From Rachicladosporium sp. CCFEE 5018 (Eukaryota > Ascomycota > Dothideomycetes > Cladosporiales > Cladosporiaceae), in NCBI GenBank assembly GCA_002077045.2, contig KZ111152.1:354113-418112 (forward strand): a stretch of 64,000 bases of DNA, written 5' to 3'. Within the stretch, counting starts at the first letter, position 1; each line of letters starts with the position of its first letter. Of the stretch, positions 45,697 to 55,538 are shown piece by piece. The position numbers and the translations under genes were made by a program. Under the pieces are notes generated by a model. That model did not search any database, had not been told where the DNA came from, and saw nothing but the letters and a program-made list of their open reading frames with translations.

Positions 45697-46680
45697 TCAA
45701 GGTCGCGACAGTGCACACACCGTCTCCTTGGCCCACACATCTTCAGCTTCAGCATTCCCGTACCACCCTTCGTTGCGCAGTCGCGACTCCACTTCCTTCC
45801 AGTATGCCATCTTCTCTGGCAGCTTGAGGTCGAGGTCTCCAAGTCTGGCCTCTACGTTGCCCCGGGACAACTTGACGAACAGCGTACAGTCCCTAAGCGT
45901 CATCGCCCGGCAAACATTCCAGATCGCTTTCTCGCCCTCAGCTTCGAGCACACCATGCGGATCTAGGATCTGCTGATGGCCTCGCAATGCAGTGAGCATT
46001 TCCTTTCCATTACCTGTCAAGAAACCAATGACGTCCTGATCCTTGGTGAACGATGTCGCGACTTCCAGCCGATGCGCCTCCCCTTCGCTCACCAGTCTTA
46101 GCGGGCAGGTCTCCTGCCGATCGGTGGCTGTATGCAAACGCTTCGCACCTCGCTGTGCTCGGAGAGCGCAGGTTCGACAGCGCTTAGCATCAAGCGGGGC
46201 GTTGGGAGACTGTGCCAACCATTTTGGCTTGAGCTGAAGAAGGACCTCGCTGTCTTCTGCAGGTGTCATGTCCGTGATCAGAAGGCCATGGCTCTCAGCA
46301 AGGGGAAGCACATCTTCGAGCCGACGAGCTGGTCGAGAGATGCTGGTAAGAGACGCATTCAAAGCCTCAGCCAGGCCGGGTTCAAGCGCTATGAGTTCTT
46401 GCTGGACGACATGGTGTGCTGGGAACAGCGGTCGGAAGTTTCGATCGAACGCCTCAAGTTGCGCTTTCGCAGGCTGCACATGCGAGAGATCTTTACGTAC
46501 ACGTAGGAGCTTGCCTCGTAGTGGATTGTCCCCGTCGGACGTCAAAGTTGCGATGCGGAAGACGAAGTTGGCGCCACCTTCGCTGAGGTAGATGAGCTGC
46601 AGTGGTGTGCCTGTAGTCGGTGGCTCTACGCTGATTGATGGGAGGTCTCCTTGCTTGTCGTAATATGCTGTGATTGACAT
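45697..46680 (-). CDS. ipk1: Inositol-pentakisphosphate 2-kinase (homeolog 2)
   Basis: A 327-residue single-exon gene with the same motifs as 27962-28945 (LSEGGANFVFRI, LLRVRKDLSHVQ, RLGDLDLKL). The start is the MSIT methionine shared by both copies, although the frame is open 11 codons further upstream. Protein divergence between the two copies is visibly greater than for ERG5 or the transcription factor, mostly in the middle third, but the gene is uninterrupted. Confidence 0.85.
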   Translation of the reverse strand: MSITAYYDKQGDLPSISVEPPTTGTPLQLIYLSEGGANFVFRIATLTSDGDNPLRGKLLRVRKDLSHVQPAKAQLEAFDRNFRPLFPAHHVVQQELIALEPGLAEALNASLTSISRPARRLEDVLPLAESHGLLITDMTPAEDSEVLLQLKPKWLAQSPNAPLDAKRCRTCALRAQRGAKRLHTATDRQETCPLRLVSEGEAHRLEVATSFTKDQDVIGFLTGNGKEMLTALRGHQQILDPHGVLEAEGEKAIWNVCRAMTLRDCTLFVKLSRGNVEARLGDLDLKLPEKMAYWKEVESRLRNEGWYGNAEAEDVWAKETVCALSRP

Positions 46681-47002
46681 AGAGTCTCGTAAATCTGGCC
46701 TGGCGGCCAGCAAGCTAGAAGCTAGCGGTTGTTTGTTCGTCCCTGCATAAGCTCTTCTTCTGGGCCAACAGGTGAGGTGTCAACGCGTTGGCGTTGCCAG
46801 TACCTGATTCGAGAGAGGCACTGGGTCTAGGTATAATCCCTCGATGGAAATATCTGTATCCGAGGGTCCTCTACGTAATGATCTGTAGTGTTTCGACAAG
46901 ATTTGACAGCAGCTGAATCGTAGGATATCTCGAGGTGTGGTGAATCCGAGAGCATCTTCCATCGACGTCAGACTCAACACGACAGCAACGACAATGTAAA
47001 CG

Positions 47003-47501
47003 ATGGATTCATCGCCCGAACTACAACACATCTTTCGAAGAATGTCTGCTTCGGAGCCTACAAAGTTGCCAACGCCGAGTGCTTGCGTCGCAGGTATGTT
47101 AACGTGAGAAACCATTACTCCCTGCACGCAAGATGCTAACAAACGTCCAGACTTCTGCATCATCCCCATTGGCACTCCCACAGCCAGCGTCTCCAACGAA
47201 GTTGCCCAAGTCCAACGCCTACTCAAGCAAACCGGCGTCAAGTACTCGATGCACTCTGCAGGCACAACTCTAGGTCAGAATTGCCCCCCTGCCTTCCTCT
47301 TGTAGCGCTCACTAACGACTTCACAGAAGGCACATGGGACGAAGTAATGCCATCATAGGCCAATGCCACAGCCTGCTGCACGCCAACGGCGTCGTGCGGA
47401 TACAAAGCGACATTCGTGTTGGCAGTCGAACAGACAAGAAGCAGGGCTTTGAGGATAAGGTGGCGAAGGTGGAGAAACTGTTGGCTGAGGATCAGGGGTA
47501 A
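47003..47501 (+). pseudogene. Thiamine-binding-like gene broken by a 1-nt deletion (homeolog 2)
   Basis: Exons equivalent to homeolog 1 are 47003-47093, 47151-47273 and 47327-47501, with intact splice sites. In the third exon homeolog 1 reads GTAATGCACATCATAGG whereas this copy reads GTAATGCCATCATAGG, one base shorter; the frame then meets TAG at 47356-47358 after 81 codons, removing the DIRVGSRTDK part of the fold. The deletion is not in a homopolymer. The remaining exon 3 is nearly identical to homeolog 1, while exon 2 differs at many silent sites. It could still be a sequencing error. Confidence 0.7.
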
Positions 47502-47665
47502 AAGGCAGCGGAGGGCAAGGGGAGAGGTGAGTAGTTTTCCTTAGTAGGTATTTAGTCGTCTACTGATAGCCTCGTGAGGCATCATCTATTATGTCATGGC
47601 CCTCATTAGTTGGTAACCCCAACGCCTCGCTTTCGTAACGCGAATGCAGAAACAGCACATCTTTC

Positions 47666-49387
47666 TCACGAGGCATAAGCCGGCGGCGCGTCTCCACCCG
47701 TACTCGTCCCGCCATCCGAAGTCCGCCGCCATCGCTCACCACCTGACTTCTCCTCCGCTACACGTCTGGCGATCTCGCTGGCCATCTTCATCATCCAAGC
47801 TTGTTCAAGGATGCCGCCGGTCGAGCCCTCGTTGAAGGCATTCGAGAGATCGGGTAGCTTGACTTCAGAGTGTGAACGGTACAGCTCGCCCTTAGGTCTC
47901 GAAGGTAGAGTCTGCATCCGAGGCAGGTGTTGTCGTTGCGGTCGCTTCTCGTTCTCTTTGGCCGGCAACACCATGGAGGCGCGTGGAGTTGGGTCATCGT
48001 CGTCTGGCGGTTGTATGACTTTGTGGAGGGGTGTGATCGGTCTTCGACTTGGCGTACTTGACGAAGCGACGCCGTCGGCCTTGTCAATCGTGAAGCCCAC
48101 GATCTTCTTAGGACTTCGAGGCGGTGTTGAGACTTCTCCTTCACGCAAAACGCTAGGAATTTGATTCGAAGGATTTGTGACAGAGCTGCTCTCCTCCTTC
48201 GATCGACTCTCGCTTGCGCTTATGCTGTCATCGTAGCCGCTTGACTGGCTCACTGCATCGCTAGCGTCGTTCTCCACAGCAGTCTTCCGCAAGTTGACAA
48301 CGCGATGCTTGCGTTTGCGTTGTGCGTGTGGTCTGGGTCGTCCGCTTCCGAGTGTGTAGGTTGTAGGTGCTGAGGCATTGCTGACTAGACTCGGTCGAGT
48401 GATATGTGATCCTGTGCCCGATGTAATGGATGCTGTCGATGACAGAGTCGCTGATCTGTCAAAGGACGAGTTCAGACGCGATAAAGTCGCAATTCGAGGA
48501 TTGGGCGTGCTGTACCCTGACATGCCCTGGCCTCGGTCTGCAGCTGTCGCCCACGCTCGGTACACTGTGTCGCGGATGCCAGGCGTGAATAATGATAGCG
48601 TTCGCTGACTTTCAGACAGTGCAGCGAGTCTCAGCAGGTTCTTCTGGGAAAAACTTGCATACGTTTCTGTCGCTTCACCATCGGCGGGTGTCCTCTCACC
48701 ACCCATAGTCTCAGCTGAGGAATCCGCGAAAGGGTCAATCCTCGGCTGGACAGCTTCTGCGGCTTGCGATCTGATCTCTTCCAACGCCTGATACTCAGGA
48801 TTGAACATCCGCAAGGAGAGCTTGTGGATGATAGCCGGCAAGTCTTCCATGAAAAGCACCCTGAGTTGGTTCTCGATAGTCCTCTGGAGATATTCTCGGA
48901 CGAAAGGTATCGCATCAAAGGTCGAAGACACCTTCAGAGATTCTATCGGATCGTTGCGGAAGACCAGCGTGACGCCTTTCTGTTTCGAAAACACCAGTAT
49001 CACGAAGCCAGATAATCTTATGTCCGACAGCGTGATCTGTAAAGGTATCGTGAGCCCACTACTCGCCGCAAGTGGCTGTGGACTGGCAAATGATGAATTT
49101 GTCGACAAGTATGTGTTCAGCGGGTTGGCTTGTACTCGCGTCTTCAAGGTCAGATAAGCATCTCCCGTGTAGCTCATCTTGAATATCCCCCGAAATCGAT
49201 CTTCTGCAAGATCGCCAATTTCCAGTATCTCCAAATCAGGTGGCGTAGGTCCCAGGTTGAGTTCGTTCACCAAGATATCGTCCACGATGATAGGAGGTTT
49301 TGGCGATTTGTTCAGCGCCGTTGTGAGCATTGCGCGTACTCGCTCGGTGTCCGCGATCAGCGGCGACCAGTTGAAGTTGAAGGCCAT
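47666..49387 (-). CDS. mdm34: MDM34, ERMES complex subunit (homeolog 2)
   Basis: 573 residues, the same as homeolog 1. The SMP domain is almost unchanged; differences concentrate in the disordered middle (for example the EESSSVTNPSNQIPSVLREG segment versus EASVSIADPAHHFPSAVREG). This pattern of a conserved domain with a drifting linker supports function of both copies. Divergent from ERG5. Confidence 0.95.
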   Translation of the reverse strand: MAFNFNWSPLIADTERVRAMLTTALNKSPKPPIIVDDILVNELNLGPTPPDLEILEIGDLAEDRFRGIFKMSYTGDAYLTLKTRVQANPLNTYLSTNSSFASPQPLAASSGLTIPLQITLSDIRLSGFVILVFSKQKGVTLVFRNDPIESLKVSSTFDAIPFVREYLQRTIENQLRVLFMEDLPAIIHKLSLRMFNPEYQALEEIRSQAAEAVQPRIDPFADSSAETMGGERTPADGEATETYASFSQKNLLRLAALSESQRTLSLFTPGIRDTVYRAWATAADRGQGMSGYSTPNPRIATLSRLNSSFDRSATLSSTASITSGTGSHITRPSLVSNASAPTTYTLGSGRPRPHAQRKRKHRVVNLRKTAVENDASDAVSQSSGYDDSISASESRSKEESSSVTNPSNQIPSVLREGEVSTPPRSPKKIVGFTIDKADGVASSSTPSRRPITPLHKVIQPPDDDDPTPRASMVLPAKENEKRPQRQHLPRMQTLPSRPKGELYRSHSEVKLPDLSNAFNEGSTGGILEQAWMMKMASEIARRVAEEKSGGERWRRTSDGGTSTGGDAPPAYAS

Positions 49388-49998
49388 CTTTGCGGTATCA
49401 CCTCTATATGGTCTGGGTCCTTGTAAGGTTTTGTTCCCGAGTAATATTAACGTAGCCCAAGTCAAGTGGGCTGTCTGGTCGCGTGCCTCCGTTGGTGAAG
49501 GTCTTGAGCAGACCCAGCGACAGATTTCGAGCAGTGGTCCCGTCGCTGGTCAGTCATTCTTGACAGAAGCCTCCAAGAGGTTGGCGCGCGACGGTGACCG
49601 TGGTGCGTATGGTGTATGCGACATTTCTGCGATGATTATTGTTGTTTCTTGATCTACCGAGCTCTGACCATGACCCGGCAGTCGCACCTTCCGCCGGTTC
49701 GTGGCCGAGCCAATAGGCGTTAGCGGGGATAAACTCATGCAGGTGCAGAGAGTAAAATGGTCTGATTGTGAATAATCGCATTGGGATTCTGCCTCGCTTC
49801 ATTCTCTTCCTCGCGCTCTCACTCGCTCATCTGTCCACTGGGATATTGTCGCTCGCTTTTGTTGCACTCGTTAGGCCGAGCCTCACCGTGTACCAATATC
49901 GAAACACTACGAACAAAAGGTCATCCAGTCCGTTGTGGTCAAGCTTGGTGGCGGTGAAGCATTGAAGCTTGGAGAGGGTGGAACAGCGAACTGACACG
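49388..49998. promoter_or_regulatory. Divergent MDM34 / ERG5 promoter (homeolog 2)
   Basis: 611 bases. The ERG5-proximal part matches homeolog 1 closely, including the CCAATAGGCG element and the C/T-rich stretch; the part near MDM34 is clearly more divergent. Confidence 0.5.
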
Positions 49999-51768
49999 AT
50001 GGCTTCGATTATGGAGGCGTTCAACGCCTCCACCACGAGCATGCCTTCCGCGACACTCGACCGACTCGTAGGCGCGAAGGCACAAACAGGATTCCTCAGT
50101 CACATCACCAATGGCGTCAACATCTGGAGTGTGCTGTTCACGCTTCTCGCCGCGGCGGTGGTGTACGACCAGATCGCCTACTGGCGCAACAAGGGTGTAC
50201 TTTCCGGCCCAGCATGGAAGATGCCCTTCATCGGACCTTTCCTCCAGAGCGTTGACCCCAAGTTCGAAGCATACCACAAGCAATGGATGTCGGCACCCTT
50301 GAGCTGTGTTAGCGTGTTCCACATCTTCGTGATCATGGGCTCGACACGAGACGTTGCGCGCCAGATTTTCAATGCGCCTGCATACGTCAAGCCCTGTGTG
50401 GTGGAGGTGGCGTCGAAGCTCCTGCGACCCGAGAATTGGGTATTTCTGGATGGCAAGGCACATGTCGAGTACAGAAAGGGGCTGAACGGACTCTTTACTC
50501 GCCAAGCGCTTACTGGATATTTGCCTGGCCAGCAAGAGGTGTACGAGCAGTACTTCGAGAGCTTCTTACAATCGTCAGAGAAGGCGAGGAAGGAGAAGTC
50601 GGGTGCGGGTCCGGACAAGGGAGGCGAGAAGTCAGTGTACATCCTGCGCGAGCTGATGTGCGCTCTGTCCTGCCGGACGTTTGTGGGCCACTACATGTCA
50701 CACTCGCAAGTCAAGGAGATTGCAGACGACTACTACAACATCACTGCTGCTATGGAACTCGTCAACTTCCCGATCATCATCCCGTTCACCAAGACGTGGT
50801 ATGGCAAAAAGGCTGCAGACAAAGTGCTCGAGGCTTTCGCTTCATGTGCCGCGAAAGCAAAGATCCGCATGAAGTCCTCGGGTGCCAAAGCAGAGTGTAT
50901 CCTGGATCGTTGGATCCTTCAGATGATGGAGAGCGAGCAGTACCGCCAAAGGATTGAGCGCGGCGAGTCAGTGCCTAGCGAAGAAAAGCCAGCTCAAGTG
51001 CTACGCGGATTTACCGACTTCGAGATCTCCATGACTCTCTTTACCTTCCTGTTTGCATCGCAGGATGCCACCAGCTCTGCGTGCAGCTGGCTCCTGCAGC
51101 TCTTGGCCGACCGGCCTGATGCTCTCGAGAAGGTCCGCGCGGAAGGCAAGCAGATCATGGGCGACCGTTATGGCAAGTATGGCGCAGTGCAAATCGACGA
51201 TCTGGACAACATGGCATACACCCGCGCAGTTGTCAAGGAAACTCTTCGCTACCGACCACCCGTGACCATGGTGCCTTATAAGGTCAAGAAGCCATTCCCG
51301 ATCACGCCAGAGTACACAGCGCCCAAGGGATCGATGATCATCCCTTCATTGTGGCGATCACTCCACGATAACGAGGCGTACGGCTCACACGGCGGTGCTG
51401 ATGAGTGGGCACCTGAGCGGTGGATTGAAGGTGATGCTGAAGAGCAAGGCAAGAATTGGCTGGTGTTTGGCACTGGCCCGCATTACTGTCTTGGTCAGAC
51501 GTATGCAGTCATGAACTTGATGGTGCGTTACCTGCTCACCTTGCGCAAGACTCCCGACTGACTTGACTTCCAGCTCATGATCCATCTTCTGTCAGCGAAC
51601 TTTGACATGCACCATACCGTCACCGATCGATCTGAGGAGATTCGTGTGTTCGCTACACTGTTCCCTATGGTGAGTCAGAAACAATCCGATCGTAGAACTC
51701 CTGATCTATGCTGATACCTCTCCTAGGACGATCTACTCCTAAGCTTCACCCGACGAGTGGCCGCATAG
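49999..51768 (+). CDS. erg5: Sterol C-22 desaturase (CYP61), complete (homeolog 2)
   Basis: Exons 49999-51522, 51574-51669 and 51727-51768 encode 553 residues. The two 3' introns (51 and 57 bp, donors GTGCGT and GTGAGT) join to give MNLM-LMIHLL and LFPM-DDLLLSF; ignoring the first intron would truncate the protein just after the heme site. A membrane anchor lies near 40-60, KETLRYRPP provides the ExxR helix, and FGTGPHYCLG places the heme-ligating cysteine at about 497. Family role: C-22 desaturation in ergosterol synthesis in the ER; like other P450s it may interact with azoles, but nothing here indicates resistance. Confidence 0.96.
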
Positions 51769-51980
51769 ATGCGTGGCCATATCAGGTACCATTGCTGCAC
51801 TACCTTTGGCAGACTAGCGCGGCGTTCATCGGCTTCGCAGCCTCTTTCCTAGCACCACATGACTTGTACATACCCATCCGAATAGACTACAGTAATCACT
51901 TCGCAGCCCAGGATCGCCATGTCTAACCCAGGCCAGTCACTGTGGTAGCGGAATAGAAGCTCCTCGAGACAACCCGCTCC

Positions 51981-53221
51981 CTAGCAATCCTCTCCCACTC
52001 CTCTTCATACTGCTTCGCCGTCCGCCCACTCCACAGCGGCCCAGCCCTCCTCTTCCCGCTGAATTCAACAGTTTCAGGTAACAGATTCGTGAAAGTGCCT
52101 ACAACCTCGTCCCTCCCCCTGAATTCCATTTCACCCTCGCAGACTCGTCGGAAGTCCACATTGCCCGTTTCAGAATCTCTCGCCCTCCAGTGGAACCCCA
52201 AAGACTGATCTGGTCCATAATACTGGTCGTCTAGACGGGGGATGCCAGATTTTCAGGCAAGATCGAAGGAACCCCATATGCGGTCTGGACGGTTGTCGGC
52301 CTTTTCAACGCAGAGGAAGAGGCAGAGGGTGTCGGCGCATTCTGGCGCTTGTTCTTCGAGCTGGGTGCAGGAGATGTTATAGACGCCTGTTATGTTGCGG
52401 GCTGATGGGGAGGGTGGGGAGTAGCTGGGTTCGGGTTTGACCTTGGGTTCGGGTTTGATCTTAGGCGCGGCTTTGTGCTTGGGTTCCGGCTTCACTTTGG
52501 CCTCGGGCTTAGGTTTGGTGTCTTTCTTCACTTTTGATGGTTTATCCGTGGTGGCAGTCTGTTTCGCGGTTGACCTAGGAGTTGTCGTAGATGCGGTCAT
52601 GCTAGCTGATGTCGTTTTGTCAAGAGCAGATGACTTTTGTGGCGCCTTCGGCTTTGGGACAGGCTGAGCTTTAGACGCTTCTTTGAGCGCTTTTGCTCTT
52701 GCGGCTGGCTTCACAACTGCGTCCATGCTTCGATCGATCTCGAGCTTTACGCCGTCGACTTTGAGGGTGATCTTGGTCCGCTTCTGAGGATGCGTTGGGT
52801 CGCCATCATCCGCTTTGCGCTTCGCCGACTTCGCTTTGCCGCTCGTCGCCGCGTTCAGGTCAGTACCCGCAGCCTTCGTCGCTGCCGTCTTCGCCCTGCG
52901 AACATTCGATGCATACTCCTTGCGCATCTGCACCTCCATGTCACCGATGTGACTAGGAACGACAAGCTTCTTCTGGCTGAGCGCTTGAGACAAGCGCAGC
53001 TTAGCGGTGTTCTTGTCTTTCGATCGTTGTAGGCCATAGTGGATGAGCTGCGCTTCGTACCAATGCGCAACTTGGTCCTTGGGCGCAGTTCCGTCCAGCA
53101 GAGGTTTGAGCTCTGATATAGAAGCCCGAGGATGGCGCTTGAGATCGCCACCGACATCTACAAGCAGAGTGTCGCGATAGAGGAACTCTCCTCGGATTAC
53201 AGCGGGGGTCGAGGCGTCCAT
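51981..53221 (-). pseudogene. K/P-rich hypothetical protein with nonsense mutation and 3' deletion (homeolog 2)
   Basis: The frame starts at 53221 as in the intact homeolog (60660-61940) but stops at 52253 after 322 codons, because a Trp codon (TGG in homeolog 1, within FDLAWKSG) is TGA here. The sequence beyond still aligns in frame (GFHWRARDSETGNVDFRRVCEG). Near the former end, 22 bases between two CTCCCTA repeats are missing, which removes the original stop. The N-terminal half and the Lys/Pro repeat remain intact, so a shortened protein lacking about 104 C-terminal residues is possible. Confidence 0.75.
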
Positions 53222-53805
53222 GATACGGGTGTAACCTTTGCGGTTGTGCAGTGTTTCACTGTTAGATCCACGAAGGTCTCGGTGGAGTTTAGTCCAGGCT
53301 TGGCGCTTCTCATCTTGCTGAGGAACGCCTGCCTATTGATTCTGTCTGTCTTCAGACATCTTAAGACTTCCCAGCTCGCAGCGCACAGCTCACATCACTT
53401 ACCCACAGCAATGGACTCAGTCACCCGGGCAAGCAGTTCGACGGCGGCTCCGTACCATCATGCTGCGGAGTTTGTTATCTTTAGCAGCAATGCTCGACTT
53501 GCCAAACACCAATTCTAAACAAAGGGTGGAAGTGAAGTGAGGATGATCAGGAGGAGGGCCGTGTGTATGGCAACATATTTGGCTTCGACAATCCGACTCC
53601 CAATGTGGCTGTGATGGTGCACTTTACAGCCGGGGTCGCTGACTAACCGCATCATCGGGGAATAAGGAAGGAGCTATCGACCTCGGTTGCAGTGACGTCT
53701 CATATGCGTGCGGCATTACGAGCTCATGAGTGCAAGCCGAAGGCTGTCTGGAGTCGTCAGGTAGGATACAATCTCTACTCATTTCCCTCATAACCCACCG
53801 CAGTC
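53222..53805. promoter_or_regulatory. Divergent promoter, K/P-rich gene and MDR oxidoreductase (homeolog 2)
   Basis: 584 bases between start codons, collinear and nearly identical with 61941-62524. No coding features or sites that I can name. Confidence 0.45.
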
Positions 53806-55017
53806 ATGGTCAAAGCAATTTCCATCCGCAAGATAGACGGCAAGCCCGGCCAAGTCTACTACCCTCTCGAGGTACCTATTCCATATCAATCAATTCACAG
53901 TCAGCTGGTCTGACGACGAATTTCAGCACATCACTATCCCCTCCTCGCCTCCACAATCGAATGAAGTCATCATTACAATCACAGCCGCCGCGCTCAACCA
54001 CCGCGACCTCTTCCTCCGCCAACACCTCTACCCGGGCCTAAAATTCGGCGTGCCCCTCCTAGCAGACGGCACCGGCATCATAACCTCCACTGGCTCATCC
54101 GCAACCGCAAAGTCATGGCTCGGGAAGCGCGTGCTCATCAACCCCGGCTCCGGGTGGGATAGCGATCCAGATGGCCCTGAGGCGCCTACGGGCTACGCGA
54201 TCTTGGGCGGGACGAGGATGAACCCGCTGGGTACGTTGGGGGAGAGCGTCACGATTGATGCGAGTGAGGTGGAGGTTGCGCCGGAGCATTTGTCCAGCCT
54301 GGAGGCTGCTGCTCTGCCACTCACAGGACTCACAGCCTGGCGCGCAACCATGGTCAAATCTGGCAACGCGAAGGCCGGTCGAAACATCTTGGTCACCGGG
54401 ATCGGAGGCGGCGTGGCGATCATGGCACTCCTCTTCGCCGTAGCAGCAGGCGCGAATGTGTACGTCACGAGCGGAAGTGAGGAGAAGATCCAGCGGGCGA
54501 AGAGCATGGGCGCAAAGGGCGGCGTGAGCTACAAGGAGAAGGGCTGGGAGAAGAAGTTGTTGGACCTACTGCCGAAAGACAGGAAGTATCTCGATGCCAT
54601 CATTGATGGGGCTGGAGGGGATGTGGTAGAGAAGGGGTCGAAGTTGTTGAAGGCATGTTTCTTCCCCTCTTGCTGTGCAGGAGAGTGAGGTCGACTGACT
54701 GTTCGCAGGCTGGCGGTGTGATTTCGATCTACGGCATGACGACCTCGCCCAAGATGCCTTTCCTGATGTCGGCGGTGTTGAAGAACATCGAGGTGCGAGG
54801 GTCTACCATGGGGTCGCGAAAAGAGTTCAAAGACATGGTCAAGTTCATTGCAGATACGAAGCTCAAGCCTATCGTGTCGCGACACGTGAGCGGGCTGGAC
54901 AACCTGGAAGGCATCGACTCCCTGTTTGAAGATATGAAAGAAGCGAAGCAGTTTGGCAAGCTGGTCATTGAGGTGGCGAAGGAATCAGACATCAAAGCCG
55001 GAAAGAGCAAACTATAG
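53806..55017 (+). CDS. Zinc-type MDR (alcohol dehydrogenase/quinone oxidoreductase-like) with PTS1 (homeolog 2)
   Basis: An NAD(P)H-binding medium-chain dehydrogenase. Exons 53806-53871, 53927-54652 and 54709-55017 encode 366 residues. The N-terminal GroES-like part has AALNHRDLFLRQHLYPG and ADGTG; the Rossmann glycine motif is VTGIGGGVAIMALLFA followed by YVTSGSEEKIQRAKSMGAKG. The catalytic-zinc cysteine ligands of classical ADH are not evident, so it is closer to the YogA/quinone-reductase branch. It ends KSKL, a canonical peroxisomal signal. The second intron begins GC rather than GT (AAG-GCATGT, ends GCAG); only this keeps the frame. A MITE starts right after the stop codon. Confidence 0.9.
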
Positions 55018-55022
55018 CCGCG

Positions 55023-55253
55023 CACGCGAGTGACAAAAGAAGCGGACCACTCAGTGATTCTCCATGTTCGATAATGCTGCTATACGCAGCACCGCAACAG
55101 TGGATTGGTAGGCACGCTGTTGGAGAGAATACTGTCCCTCCGGACGCTCTCCTGGGTAGCACTGACATCTCTTAATCATTGCAGTGCAGTGTATACGAGC
55201 AGTGCCGACGGTGAGCTTTTATCGAGTGGTCCACTTCTTTTGTCACTCGTGTG
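55023..55253. mobile_element. MITE with 5-bp target duplication after the oxidoreductase stop (homeolog 2)
   Basis: Cleanest copy: left end CACGCGAGTGACAAAAGAAG, right end in reverse complement CACACGAGTGACAAAAGAAG, each continuing YGGACCACTC, so inverted repeats of about 30 bp with about two mismatches. CCGCG flanks both sides (55018-55022 and 55254-55258). Total 231 bp, non-coding. The left target duplication starts at the base after the TAG stop (55015-55017). The remaining 285 bases to eEF3 show no gene. Confidence 0.8.
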
Positions 55254-55538
55254 CCGCGTCGCGTAATTGAAAGCAAACAGATTTGAACCGTGAGACATGA
55301 CATGCTGTTGCATGAACCGCCGTGATACACTTTTCCTGGTCTAAATTGAACCAGCTCCAGCAGCACAGTGAAGTGCCACTGGCAGCAAGGCTCGACGTCT
55401 ACTCTATTCCATTTGAAGACTCATGATGGCTTAAAAAGCGCCCGTTTAGCAGTGCAACACAGCCCATCCACCAAAACGCCGCCCAGTGCACGCACGCTTC
55501 GTCGATCGTCAACCACCACCTCAATCATCGCCCAGCAT

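Noticed and set aside
52437..52667. Hydrophobic Gly/Val-rich frame opposite the Lys/Pro repeat (also at 61138-61386)
   Set aside because: Simple antisense consequence of Lys/Pro/Glu codon repeats; not a membrane protein gene.
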